Positions 42,843-53,931 of a DNA stretch of 64,000 nucleotides are shown piece by piece. The notes under the pieces are model-generated. The model had not been told where the DNA came from. It saw only the letters and a program-made list of their open reading frames with translations, and searched no databases. The position numbers were made by a program, and so were the translations under genes. This stretch comes from Pholiota molesta (taxonomy: Eukaryota > Basidiomycota > Agaricomycetes > Agaricales > Strophariaceae), in assembly GCA_014925825.1 (NCBI GenBank), contig JACGCK010000007.1, forward strand, positions 620,001 to 684,000. The letters are read 5' to 3'. Position 1 is the first letter of the stretch. Every line of letters begins with the position of its first letter.

Positions 42843-43879
42843 CTAGACGGCGAAGTGGCGAGCCTTCCGACATCCATCCACATGTCGGCGAAATGCGACA
42901 TCTGAATATTTTTTTCCGCAATGAGGACACTGGTTTGGGGTCAGCCTAAAGTGCGCTGCGAGATGGCCTATTTCAGAAGATGAATGAACATGGGCATTCG
43001 ATAATAATATGAAATATGTGAGGCGTACTCTTTAGCCCCGCCACTCGCGTAAAATTCCCTGAACAAAATTGGAAAGGGCATTCTTGCTTCATGGCTGTCG
43101 TCTTCCTACGATCACTTTCTTGACGGGTGCCACGCGAACCTATAACAGGCGCGAAGTTTTGGAACATCTGAGTTGTGGCAGCGAAGTTAGGAAAAAAGCC
43201 GCTGCGCTGGAGATCTCCCTCGAAAGCAAGTTGCATTTGAGCCACGGAATCCGGAGTCGAGTTGGTTACATTCCTTAATAGAGGAAGATTTGCCATTAGA
43301 AAATGTAACAAATGGCGTTCAGTTTCGACGGCAGATAGTGATTCCAATTCCGGTGCCAAAAGGTCTATGCCCAGTGGTAAAATTCCATATGGATTATCTT
43401 CTACTAGTAATGACACTTATTAACTTCGTATAACTCGATGCTGACTCGGAAGGACCCACGTTGCCTGTCCTCATTCGAAGGGAACGAGGACTGTCCCGAG
43501 ACAAGTGTTTCCCAGCTTGCGCCGTATTCTGCAGTTGGATACAGGTGATCAAAATAGCCTGTAATTCAGCATTCACACTTAGAACGATACATATATCGAA
43601 GGCAAACGCTGACCGATTTCCTCCGAACTAGGTCGCAGCCAACTGCCTGCCAAAGCAGCCAAGGTATTAGCATTGCCTCTGCAAACTCCTAGTTTTGAGC
43701 AACTGACCTTGAGAATCGTTTACCTGCGTAGCCCCAGTAAAAAGCGATGCTTCCTGACTGAAGGGAGCAGGTGAAAAGGCTTGATTTGATGGGGCATGAT
43801 ATTGGAGAGTAGCATTGACAGGAAGATGGGATGCAATATAATCTCCATCGTAGACTGGAATGTTCCGGTCAGAATCCAT
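42843..43879 (-). CDS. C2H2 zinc-finger protein, paralogue D
   Basis: Exons 43879-43708, 43646-43614, 43528-43460, 43415-43029 and 42967-42843 join in frame to 261 residues. The first exon is longer than in C and carries an added Pro/Ser/Gln-rich stretch. Finger 1 is CPFQFCSGNFTRVAGLK plus SHLAAHF after the splice; finger 2 is CPHCGKKYSDVAFRRHVDGC. The linker FLMANLPLLRNV and the RQESDRRKT motif match the other members. Intact fingers despite many changes elsewhere suggest selection on the DNA-binding part. Confidence 0.83.
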
Positions 43880-44081
43880 GTTCCGGCCTCCAAAAGTAAT
43901 AGAGTAAGAAGTAAAAGGATCCTGAAGGATATAAAGCTGTTGAGGCTCTGGTTTGGGAGAGGAAAGGTCCTGAGGCTCGAGGTAACTGGGTTATTAGGAA
44001 GAAAGGCGACCGGTGAGGGTCAGAATGTCCAGCAGAATATAAAGGCAGCGCATGAGCAATTATTCCTTGGCTCATGGGGGC

Positions 44082-44149
44082 CATAAAAGGGAACACGATC
44101 GAAAATCACCTATTCGGATTAGGTGATCTTCGATCGTGTATCCTTTTAC
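44082..44149. repeat. Long hairpin, arms about 31 bp
   Basis: The left arm AAAAGGGAACACGATCGAA-AATCACCTA (ending 44112) pairs with the right arm TAGGTGATCTTCGATCGTGT ending near 44149. There are only a few mismatches and a loop of about 5 bases. It lies just upstream of zinc-finger gene D and is absent from the matching place in unit 1. Confidence 0.75.
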
Positions 44150-45727
44150 CACCTGCACACCATCTGGCACCCCCGGGTTTCCTATTACTTCTGTGCAGAA
44201 ACAGATACGGATGGCTTCGGAGATGAATCGCTCGACCAGACTCACCGCTCCATCACATTCAAGTCACTTCTATCCACGCAACTCCAGACAGTAGTCACCA
44301 AAATAACAGCATTTTTATCCCTTTTTTTTTTTTTTGTCGCACCCATGCAGAGCAGCACGCGGCAGGCTTTAGAGTCTAGAAATCCCCTGGGCTGAACGCG
44401 GCAGCTTCCTCATTCTGGGATTCGAGGAATTAAATATATCGGAGCTGTCCTATAGAAAGAAAGGCAAGGGAGACGGCATCACACAATACACTTCAGAAAA
44501 AATGATTCAAAATCAATTAAGATATATCATCATACTCTCTACTCTACACTAATAAGGGGGCGGCAGACAGATGGACAAGCGATCTAACGCTCCTTTGTCG
44601 CCGTGATAGCCGTAGAAAGGGGAGTGAAGGAGGGCGACGGTGTGGAGGAGGGTGTTGTGGAGAGACGCCTAGAGGGCCGCATGTGGTTTGAAGAACCGCA
44701 CACAGCTTGATCATCGTTGTAAAAGCCGCTGGGAGGGTGTTGAAGGGCGGTCGTCATAAGGGCGTCGGCGGACAGATAGACGGATCGTTATGGCGGTAGG
44801 CTGTAGCCGCTGAAAGGTGGTAGAAGGTGAATGGGAGGCACGGGCGGGTGCGCGCTATGCTCGCCTTGACAGCGAAGGTGGCCGCAAGCAACCTCGATGG
44901 CGGCTCTTGCTCACGGCGGCTTGATAGGACGCGACGGCCGGAGGCTGCGAGCCTTCGACGGCTCAGCGCTTAACGTTTAACATTCAACGCCAGCGGCGGC
45001 GACTCATGTTCGTGAGTATGTTCCTGGCGCTGACTTCCAGCGCCTCTTCACTGTGCGGAGAGGAGACGATCATAATCGATCCGCCGGTTCCAGGACTGGC
45101 TAAATTCGAATGTGGGAGTGATGTTATATTCCCTGAATCTTCTGGATATCCTGTTACCACGCGCAATCTGTGGCGCCATTGGGACGGTCACTTCTTATGC
45201 GACCATGACCCTCAACGCCTGTTCGTTACCGTCTCATTCTCAATACCGTTCGACTCCCAATATTGGAGTACAAGTTCGGTCTTGAATTGCTAACTGGTTT
45301 CGGTGATGTTCTCCAAGGTGAGTGCCCGTTGATTGTCAGCTGCCATCCTCTCTAACAGGTTTTTCTTCGTATTGAAAATATTCCATTGGGAATAGCTCAA
45401 TTCATTGCCCACAACATCTTGATGCAGGTATAGCGGGATGCGCCCCACGACATCGACTCATTTATCTCGCTGCCATAAATTATCTGGGTACTGGGTACTG
45501 CGCCATGCACAATCTCCGCAGTCGTGCTCAATCGAGACGCGGCCCCGTACGTCCGGTCCAGTTCGCGATGCTACGATCCCTATTCCTTTCGCACTGAGGC
45601 TTCCCAGACACTGGGGGATTCCCGTCATTATCTCCGAATATACGAGCGATGCTCTTGTCGCTCTTTTTGGTGACTTACGGGACCTTCTCGGCCACGTCAA
45701 TTTCGATCGCAATCCAGTCGCTTTCAC
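44150..45727. other. Intergenic region
   Basis: It holds a T-run near 44325, the GA-rich end of duplication unit 2, and then GC-rich DNA up to the caspase fragment. A plus-strand frame at 45006-45293 starts with a signal-like stretch (MFVSMFLALTSSASSLC) but has no other support. Confidence 0.4.
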
Positions 45728-46175
45728 TCATGATGTTGTTCTGACAAAGGTTGACAATGCAACCAAGGAGTTCAAGAAAGCGGTCGGGTCGCCACCACAG
45801 CGCATACCTAGCAGCGCACAGCTTATATTCAAATACATAACTTCATCCGCATCCGCACCATGTCCAGCATAAGAGATGACGATCGAGTCTCCCTTGCGAA
45901 TGTCCTGCCTTTCGCCTAGATCATGGAAAGCGTTGATGATTTCGGCGCGAGTGGTTTCCTCGTCACGAAGCAGTTTTATCTGCTCGCTCGGAACTCCAAG
46001 GTCGAATGTAAGATATTTGTAGAGATGCTTTGCATCCGCTAAGGCGCTACGAGGATTGGTGAATGATGGTAGATCGATATAGGAAGCTTCCTTGTCACGG
46101 TAGCTTGAAGATGTGGCTTGCGAAATATTAGGCTTGTAATTGTTGATTCCTATTATTAGTGCAAAAAGCCGGGAA
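45728..46175 (-). pseudogene. Caspase/metacaspase-domain fragment
   Basis: After an AG acceptor at 46177-46176 the frame reads SRLFALIIGINNYK, then ALADAKHLYKYLTFDLGVP, LLRDEETTRAEIINAF and GDSIVISYAGHGADADEV. This is the first half of a C14 caspase fold, with the catalytic His in YAGHG. The frame then runs into about 35 unrelated residues and a stop at 45728. The DCCHSG-type box with the catalytic Cys is not found downstream on this strand. The piece is therefore inactive as a protease, or a large part lies elsewhere. Stand-alone caspase-domain genes of this sort are common in agaricomycetes. Confidence 0.6.
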
Positions 46176-46789
46176 CTATGGATAGATGACGATGATAAGG
46201 CATATAAACCTCCGAATTTTAATAAATTGGACATGCTCAAAAATTTGCCCTTCCGTCTGATACGTGCTGTCTTGTGGTAAGTTGGAAATTCCGGAGCAGT
46301 TGGCGTCGAAGATTTGCTGGAATTGATTTATGAGGGTGAGCCAAAGGACAAAATAATTGACAAGACCTACATTAACTTCGATGCTTGCAGTTCATGGGTT
46401 ACCATGTGCACCTTTTCTTCACCTTCATTAGATTCACTGACGACGACTTCAGGGCTGGAGTAATGTTCGAAAGGCAGTGCTCGTTTGGAGGACTTTGCTT
46501 ACCTGAAATCGACACGTCTGACTGTTCTAGTAATCCAACTATCAGAACACTTTTTGGAAAGATTTAATTCAGCTATTGTCACTCTCCAACATTAGGAACT
46601 TTGTGAAAAACCCATTTGGAGCGCGATAATGACATTGATATGGTGGTGATCTATTGCAAGACGATACTGCCGACTCAAAGTGTGCCACAGATTTCACTGG
46701 TCGACGTGGCTTTTGCCGAAGCCGGTTATCGCCGAGCCAATAAAATCTGTTCGGCAGAAAACGGCAGCACTGTCATTTGTGCTTATTGT

Positions 46790-47128
46790 CTATTTCTGAC
46801 TTCTACTACGTTTGATACACGATAAACAAGTATCCGACTGCCCAACATCCTTAAGTTCAAGGTGCGGGCAGCTGGTCGAGTAAGATTGCAGCATGTCAAA
46901 GTATTTATCTGCTTCTCCTTCAACATGATATTTGGCGACTTGCCTAAAATAATCCAGGTCGTTTTGTATCAGAAGAAGATCAAAAATCAAAATGATGGGA
47001 ATGTTTCCGATGTTGTATTCTGTTGTATTCCAGTCATTATCACCAAATTCCATCGTATGTGCCCCATATTGCTGAGGTTCTCCCTCGAACGAATCCAATA
47101 CATGATGTAGCGACTTCGGGAGCATCAT
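46790..47128 (-). CDS. Hypothetical protein, unrecognised
   Basis: 112 residues from MMLPKSLHHVLDSFEGEP to a stop at 46790. It includes NIPIILIFDLLLIQNDLDYF, then YHVEGEADKYFDMLQSYS, and a Cys-containing end (DTCLSCIK). The amino-acid mix looks like real protein rather than a shadow frame, but no family is recognised and no introns or promoter support it. It may be an exon of a larger gene. Confidence 0.3.
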   Translation of the reverse strand: MMLPKSLHHVLDSFEGEPQQYGAHTMEFGDNDWNTTEYNIGNIPIILIFDLLLIQNDLDYFRQVAKYHVEGEADKYFDMLQSYSTSCPHLELKDVGQSDTCLSCIKRSRSQK

Positions 47129-47440
47129 CGCAGATATGAACACAGAAGTAGGAAGGGAGTCTGGCGAACAACGAGAAACAATGAACTGACACCGCAACAA
47201 TAGCCTTGTCGTGTTGATGTCCTGTCAACATAGTTCCCATTTGGGCCCTTCATGACAACGAATGGCAGGGACCATGGGTACGCTCATTGCTCTCTGTTGT
47301 AGACTCTCTTCGCTGCCCCTGTACATTCTCTCTTCCGTTCGTTTTTCTGGCCTTCGCCACCCATCAAGCCCTCAAGTTTCTCACCAAATCACGCTCTTTT
47401 CCCGTCTCCTTCGTTTCCGACTCAAATCCGCCCCCACACA

Positions 47441-50346
47441 ATGTCCAGGTCGAATCGACGGTTTACGAACTCGTCCAACGGTTCCCATTCAAGCTTCCTG
47501 TTGTCAGAACATGGGCCCCCTTCAGCCGTCTCTGGCAGGTCTAGAGTGGGTTCGTTGAATGAAAGTATTCAGAGTATGGGGAGGACACCGAGTATGAACG
47601 TGAGTTTCCTTATCATGTTTGGATTCCTTGGCAGTCCCTTATGCATCAACGGGTAGCATTCAATAGCGGAGAAGGTATGCCAGTTGGTATATATTTTCTA
47701 TCTCATTCGACGCTCATCATTGTCACAGTACTCTCTAGGTCCTGAACCTGCGTTATGGGGCATGCCGTTGAATGTGAGGGAGGATGATGATGCCCTGCAC
47801 GATCCCCGGGTGGACACTGGTACTGGTGGAGTTATGTCTGCGCGTGCAATTTCGAATCTTGGGTGTCTTTTCCTCTTGGTTGCCGGTACCATAATGTTAT
47901 TGTGCGTATTCATTATCAGTTCTTGCCTCTCTGATCGCTGACACGTATATTGGCCTTGTTTCAAGTGCTGGTGAGAATACCTTCGATTCTCTTATCTTGC
48001 AGGTTTTCACGCCAAAAAAATCCAAGGATATCCCATTCTTTCCCATTTCTTAGAGAAAAATAAGCAAACAAACCAGGGAGGCTTCAACCTCGGTGGAGTC
48101 AACGCTTCTGGCCAAATACCTCAATTTTCGAACTTTGGTCTCATCGACCCTGCAACACCACAATCAGTCTACACAATACAGAGCTACGTCGACTCTACGC
48201 AGGATATGGTGCTAGTGTTCTCGGACGAGTTCGAGACGGACGGGCGAACGTTTTATCCTGGTGATGATCCGTTCTGGGAGGCTGTTGACTTGCATTATTG
48301 GGGAACGGTAAGTAAAGGTCAATGAAAATCAGGGCAGAGTTGAATCTATCCGCCTTCAGGTCGATTTGGAGTGGTACGATCCCATGCAAGGTAAGTATTC
48401 GTTATTTTTCTGGATGCATGGCGCCTCATTCTTTCCGTTGCAGCCACCACCGCGAACGGCTCCTTGCAGCTCACGATAGATAAGGTTGGTGATCCCCTGG
48501 ACAACCATAACTTAACTTATAGGTCGGGCATGGTGAGTTTTATAGTTTCGTCCTGTTTCCGAAATTTCTAAGTGAAGCCATCCTGGCAGATTCAATCATG
48601 GTATGGGACGTATGTCTGCTTTCTTGTATCTGTAAACTGAGAGGTGTCTAGGAACAAGTTCTGTTTTACTGGAGGTATTTTGGAAGGTGAGATTAAACTC
48701 TGTTTATGTATCGCCTACGAGGGAAGGCTATTTTCTGACATGGGTCTGTTCTAGCCAAGGTTGTCCTTCCTGGTTCAGCAACTGTTAGGTAAGTCGCCTC
48801 TTTCTCTTACTGAAGGTCTCAGATTTAATGCCCAATTCACCAATCTAGTGGCCTGTGGCCTTCTGTGTAAGTTTTTAAGTGACCGTAAAATTCGTCAACT
48901 GACTAACCTCTTGCTTCGAACAGCTGGTCAATGGGTAATCTTGGTACATCTTTCACTCATTTGAGAAAGGGGATGTTTGCTGATGCTTTAACACAGGTCG
49001 TGCCGGTTACGGAGCGAGTCTCGACGGAACGGTACGACGATCTTCTCCGATCTGATATAGAAGTATCTGATCTCTAAACCACGATTGTAGTGGCCCTACT
49101 CGTACGATAGCTGCGATGTCGGCACCTTGCCTAACCAGACTTTCCCCGGAACGACAACCCCTCTGGCTGCGACCATAAACGGCGATCCAAAATTCGGCGG
49201 CGAACTGGTAAGTGATACTCATGTCCACCAATATTTGATATAGCTCCTGACTCGCTCCTTCGTATAGTCGTACCTCCCAGGACAGAAGCTCTGTAAGTGT
49301 GTATCATTCTACTCGAACAATCAGTCTCATAGGCTCCTTTTAGCTGCGTGCACATGCAAGGGAGAATCCCATCCAGGGCCGGTCAGGAGCGACGGTAGCT
49401 ACGTGGGCCGCGCCGCTCCCGAAATCGATGTCTTCGAAGCTATTGTCACCGCGGGAATCGGCCAGGTATCATTGTCCGCTCAATGGGCACCCTACAACGT
49501 AAGACAACTTCAAAGGACAGAGTGGTATAGGACGCTAACTTAATGCATGATGATAGGCGGCGTACAGGTTTAACGACACGGGCAACAACGTTGCATATCT
49601 GGATAACAATAATACTGTTGCAAATCCGTTCGTGGGAGGTACGATAATCAGATAACTCTATGATAGTTTATGAACACTGATTACTTTCTTTAGGCGCCTT
49701 CCAGCAAACGACCAGCGGTTTGGCGAACACGAACCAGAATTGTTATGAGTACGATTCAGGGTGTTCTGCCGTTTATGCCTTCGAATACCAAACAGGGTAC
49801 GTGACACTCGATGCTTACGACGATATATTGATGACAATATATTTTTGATAGATTTGACGACGGTTACATCATGTGGGTTCAAGACAGCCAACCCTCATGG
49901 ATAATCCGTGGGCCTGCCATGGGACCGGATACCGCAACCGAATTTCGACTCGTACGATTCCACAAGAACCTATGGTAGGTCTCTGCTCACTGTTAGACGT
50001 CTTACTGATTGGTTTCTCTTTAATGTAGTATATTATTGCGAACCTGGGTCTTTCGTTAGGCTTCGGTGTTGTGGATTCGTGAACCTGGTCTTCCCATCCA
50101 CATGAGCATCGATTACATCCGCGTGTACCAACCCAAGAACGCCATCAATGTCGGTGCGATCCCAAGGATTCCCTACGGCAACGTATATCGAAACGTGAGC
50201 CGTTGATTATTATTAGCCAAGGATGCATGGGCTGAATATGACATATCAAACAGATACCAAGAAGCCTATACCAATCCCAATCTCACAACCTGGGTAGACG
50301 ACTTCAAGCAACTTACCCCAAGAACCGTCTTATCGATACCTGCTGA
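47441..50346 (+). CDS. SKN1/KRE6-type GH16 beta-glucan synthesis protein
   Basis: The start MSRSNRRFTNSS opens a Ser-rich cytosolic tail. The exon at 47729-47901 adds a single membrane anchor (ISNLGCLFLLVAGTIMLL), making a type II protein. The lumenal part runs through about fifteen short introns: LVFSDEFETDGRTF, DPFWEAVDLHYW, DLEWYDPMQ, MIQSWNKFCFTGG, the GH16 catalytic box APEIDVFEAIV (E-x-D-x-x-E), YEYDSGCSAVYAFEYQTG and MSIDYIRVYQ. The end PKNRLIDTC lies before TGA 50344-50346. This family is needed for cell-wall beta-1,6-glucan in the secretory pathway. All exons to about 49940 fit; after that about six single bases seem missing, so the last 400 bases do not translate in one frame. The short link between exons near 47599-47729 is also unsure. 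Confidence 0.85.
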
Positions 50347-53300
50347 GCGGCGCTGGGCGTCTAGCTTCCTATTTTCTGACTTATTCACCATTAAGTATGT
50401 ATATACCTCCTTCATGCATGAGAGACTTTTTTTACTGGGATTCCATTCGGACCAAGCACTCTTCATTCGTTCCATTTTCTCCTAGGTGTAATGTAGCGAA
50501 TATTAATGCGGCTCATCGTTGTTATCTGTTTTGCGAATCTATAGTGTGTGGTCCTTGCTGAACGAAACCTGCCGTAGTACTTAGACTCTTCAACGTGACC
50601 ATCTCTTATGTCTTTCTGATGTCATACCCATGTGTTTCGTGATCCTTGCTATCGCTTGCTATCGGGGCTCGGGCCATGCAAACCGACGAAACCGTTGCTA
50701 AAATGCGGGGGCGGGGAAGATGACGGACCGAAGGGGATACCGAGCCGCACTGACGCATCCCTCGAAGCTCGTAGGCCCATCGTGACACTCGCCACGGCCC
50801 ACAGGATATGGCGCAAGGCAGAATTTAACAGGCGGTCTCTCGACATGGTGCCCGGATTTGTTGGGGACATGCCAGCGAAAACGCAGACCAGAGCTCTAAA
50901 TTCCTGCTTGCACGGATCAATTTGAATGCAAGTAATGAGGCCAGCGCCCCGCCGCGGTTAGAACTACCGGTGGGGAAGCAGGTGAGCATCGGTCTCTCAG
51001 TCTCGGGCTTCTCAGCAAGATAACAGAGATTCTCCCCGTGGAGTGGCGGTTTAGTCGGTGATGGAAGCGAGGATTTTTGACATTAATTTCAATACAGCGA
51101 GAGGTTTCATGAATGAATGAATACGCGTTCATGTAGGACATGGTCGAGGATTTTTTATATATCACAGAATGACTGTTTAGATCCGGCGCCGAAGAATGCT
51201 GAGCGCTGATTTGGGATGGATATCAGTTTGTACTTCAGTAGTGGAGCAAGACAGATTGTCACTGACCTCATATCCTTTGTCCTTGGAGAATGGCAGGCTT
51301 TAAGAGACATTCCGTCTCACGTCGTATTTAGAAAATTGCAGTAGACCATTCATGTCGAGGAGCAACCTAGAAACAATCGGACATTAATGCAACGAGACAG
51401 CAAGAACTTCATGGAGGCGAACAACAGCGAACAACTGTGTCAGTGTGAAGCCAAGTAATATCAAGTAATATCATTTAGCTTTCGACCCATGCGACCCCCC
51501 GGGTTTTCGCCGCTCTGTCGCTCTTGCCAGCGTGGTCATAACGAGAAAGAGAGGACATGTGGCTACTGGATGATATATGGGCCTAAAGTATAGGACGCGT
51601 TTTGTGAGAAATGGGAAATAGAAGACAACGTTGACCGCTTAGTTTGGTAAGGATCCAAAGGCGGATGCATTTACGTGACTTGAAGATCAGAAATAGCTGC
51701 AATGCTTAGCTATTGACCATGCTCACCACTTTTATTTAAACGCCCCCTCTAGTGCTTCTCTGTCCACTCTCTTTCTGCCCAGCATGCATTCAGCCTTCTG
51801 GCATTGGGCTGCCCTTTTGCCTTTTGTCGTGGCTCTAAATGATGCAGCCACACCAGCAAGGCAGCGACTTTGACGGTTCCGGTTCCTGCGTCGACCCAAC
51901 CTTCAGCGCATCTCTGTCCTCTGTGGCGACGGATTCGACGGCCCCGCTTTCCTCACCTCCGACAGCGCTGTCTACGCCCAGCAGTGCAGCAAATTCAACA
52001 GCACTATCCACAGCTACCAGTGCAGACGAGCCCGGCTCTCTTCTTCTCTCACCTCCGAGTCTACTACACCTTCTGCCAGCTTTTCCGGGTTCACCGTTCC
52101 CTCAGATATACCCGAGCCAGGATACACTCTGTTGATCCTAGCAAGCCACCTGCTGTAAGTTTTTGGCGTTCAACTTTTGCATATTACGACGGAACTTAAC
52201 AAACTTTCTAAAAATAGGTGGGAGCAGCTGTGGTGCCCGACTTCGGAGCTGCATGGGCTGCTGCTCATGCGAAAGCAAAGAAAAAGGTGAGATTCTGTCG
52301 ATTCTTGGATGTTGCTGGAGCTTGAGGCTGGTGTATGCGGCCAACATACACCGCGCAATGCGATCCGAACAAGGCATGGCAAAGGCATGGGACATCGGAT
52401 GTTTGTCAGCAATCATTGATCTACGCGCGTCGGCGCCCCTAAACGCGTTACTTTCGTCTTCGGCGCGTCTGCTCTCGGCCACAAAGCGCATCAGAATGCT
52501 GGACAAGATCCTATAACGTTTGTTCCTGGTGCACGATTCCTCATCGCCTCTAACACGCCAAGCGACCTGGCACTTCTGCCATGCTCTACTCTGATTTTCG
52601 GGGACCTAGAATGTCCATATATTGACCACGGTTCTAACTTTTTCTTGTTCCTTGCCTAGGTCGCCGGTTTACTCTTGACCAAAAAGTCTCCATAGCCACT
52701 GGAGTCGGCTGGGAAGGTGGCCGATGCGTCGTGCGTGCTTTTCTCTTATCCTTTACATTCAATGCTAAGAACAAATCCAGGGAAACATCGCTGCAATTTC
52801 CGGGAACGGGACAAGCTGGCCAGGCTCTGTCTCGAGGATTCCCCTCTCGGCGTGCGCGACGCAGACTTCGTCACCGGCTTCCCGGCGGGTGTCAACGCCG
52901 CTGCGAGCTGGAACCGTGCTTTGATACGCCAGCGCGGTTGTTCATGGGCCAGGAACACCGTGGCAAGGGCGTGAATGTGCAACTCGGGCCGATGATGAAT
53001 ATGGGCCGTATCGCCAAGGTGGGCGAAACTGGGAGGGCTTCGGCGCGGACCCGTTCTTGACGGGGGAAGCGGCGTCGAGACAGTCTTGGGTATCCAGAAG
53101 CAGGTGTCATTGCTTGTGCGAAGCATTTGGTTGGAAAGTGCGTCTTTGATTTTTTTGTATATGGCAAAGAGCTAATATATCTCTGATCAGCGAACAAGAG
53201 CATGATCGAACGACTTCAAGCTCGGATATTGACGATCGTACTATGCATGAAATATACGCTCATCCATTCTTGAAGAGCGTTATGGCGGGCGTAGGGAGCA

Positions 53301-53931
53301 TGATGTGCAGTTACAGTGCCTTTCCTCGTCGACACGTTTTTGGTCGTGTCTAATATCAAGTAGACTTGGTGAACAGCACATTCGCCTGTGAAAATGACAA
53401 GGTCATGAACGATATCATCAAGCGCGAATTTGGATTCCAAGGATGTCCGTCTTTTATATCTTTTCTCGAAGTCTTCTATGAAAGCTAACTAGTGTGACCT
53501 CGTATTCTAGTCATCATGTCCGATTGGTCTGCGTGAGTGTCATCTCTCCATGGGTCTTTCACTTTATCTGTGAATTAATCTGTCGTATGCATATTTAGCC
53601 AACACTCTACAATCTCGGCTAATAGAGGATTGGACGTAAGTTCGAAACCTCCCTCTGATGCATTGAGTCCCATTTAATTGATTCTGGCCGATAATAGATG
53701 TCAATGCCTGGTGACATTACCTTCAATTCTGGTACATCTTACTTCGGAGCCAACCTCACATCCTTCGTAAACGAAGGAATCATCCCCGAAGCTCGGGTAG
53801 ACGACATGGGCAAGTCCTACACTTTCCAACCAGCCCAATACAAAATGAATTAACACATTAGCTCTCTCTGCACAGCCTCCGCGTCCTCGCTTCCTGGTAC
53901 CTCATGAAACAAGACAGTGCCTCCTACCCGA
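49943..53931. other. Patch of apparent one-base deletions across two genes
   Basis: Apparent missing bases lie near 49942, 50076, 50101, 50155, 50168 and 50309 in the GH16 gene. In the GH3 gene they lie near 52128, 52823, 52938, 53025, 53442 (a broken splice donor), 53599, 53877 and 53930. Both genes are clean outside these limits. This points to a sequence-quality problem. Confidence 0.6.
50347..51783. other. Intergenic region between GH16 and GH3 genes
   Basis: Nothing coding is supported. The last 60 bases hold a TTTATTTAAA stretch and a CT-rich leader that fit the promoter of the GH3 gene. The region lies inside the low-quality patch. Confidence 0.45.

Larger units (their letters stand above)
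42203..44850. repeat. Tandem segmental duplication, unit 2
   Basis: Partner of 38697-41780. It begins abruptly at the RRSFFSFG codons (GACGCGCAGATCTTTCTTC) and ends in the same GGAGGGCGACGG-type GA-rich stretch. The zinc-finger gene inside is intact but clearly diverged, so the duplication is not recent. Confidence 0.75.

Noticed and set aside
45006..45293. Plus-strand frame with signal-like start
   Set aside because: No family, promoter or splice support. The hydrophobic start alone is not enough.
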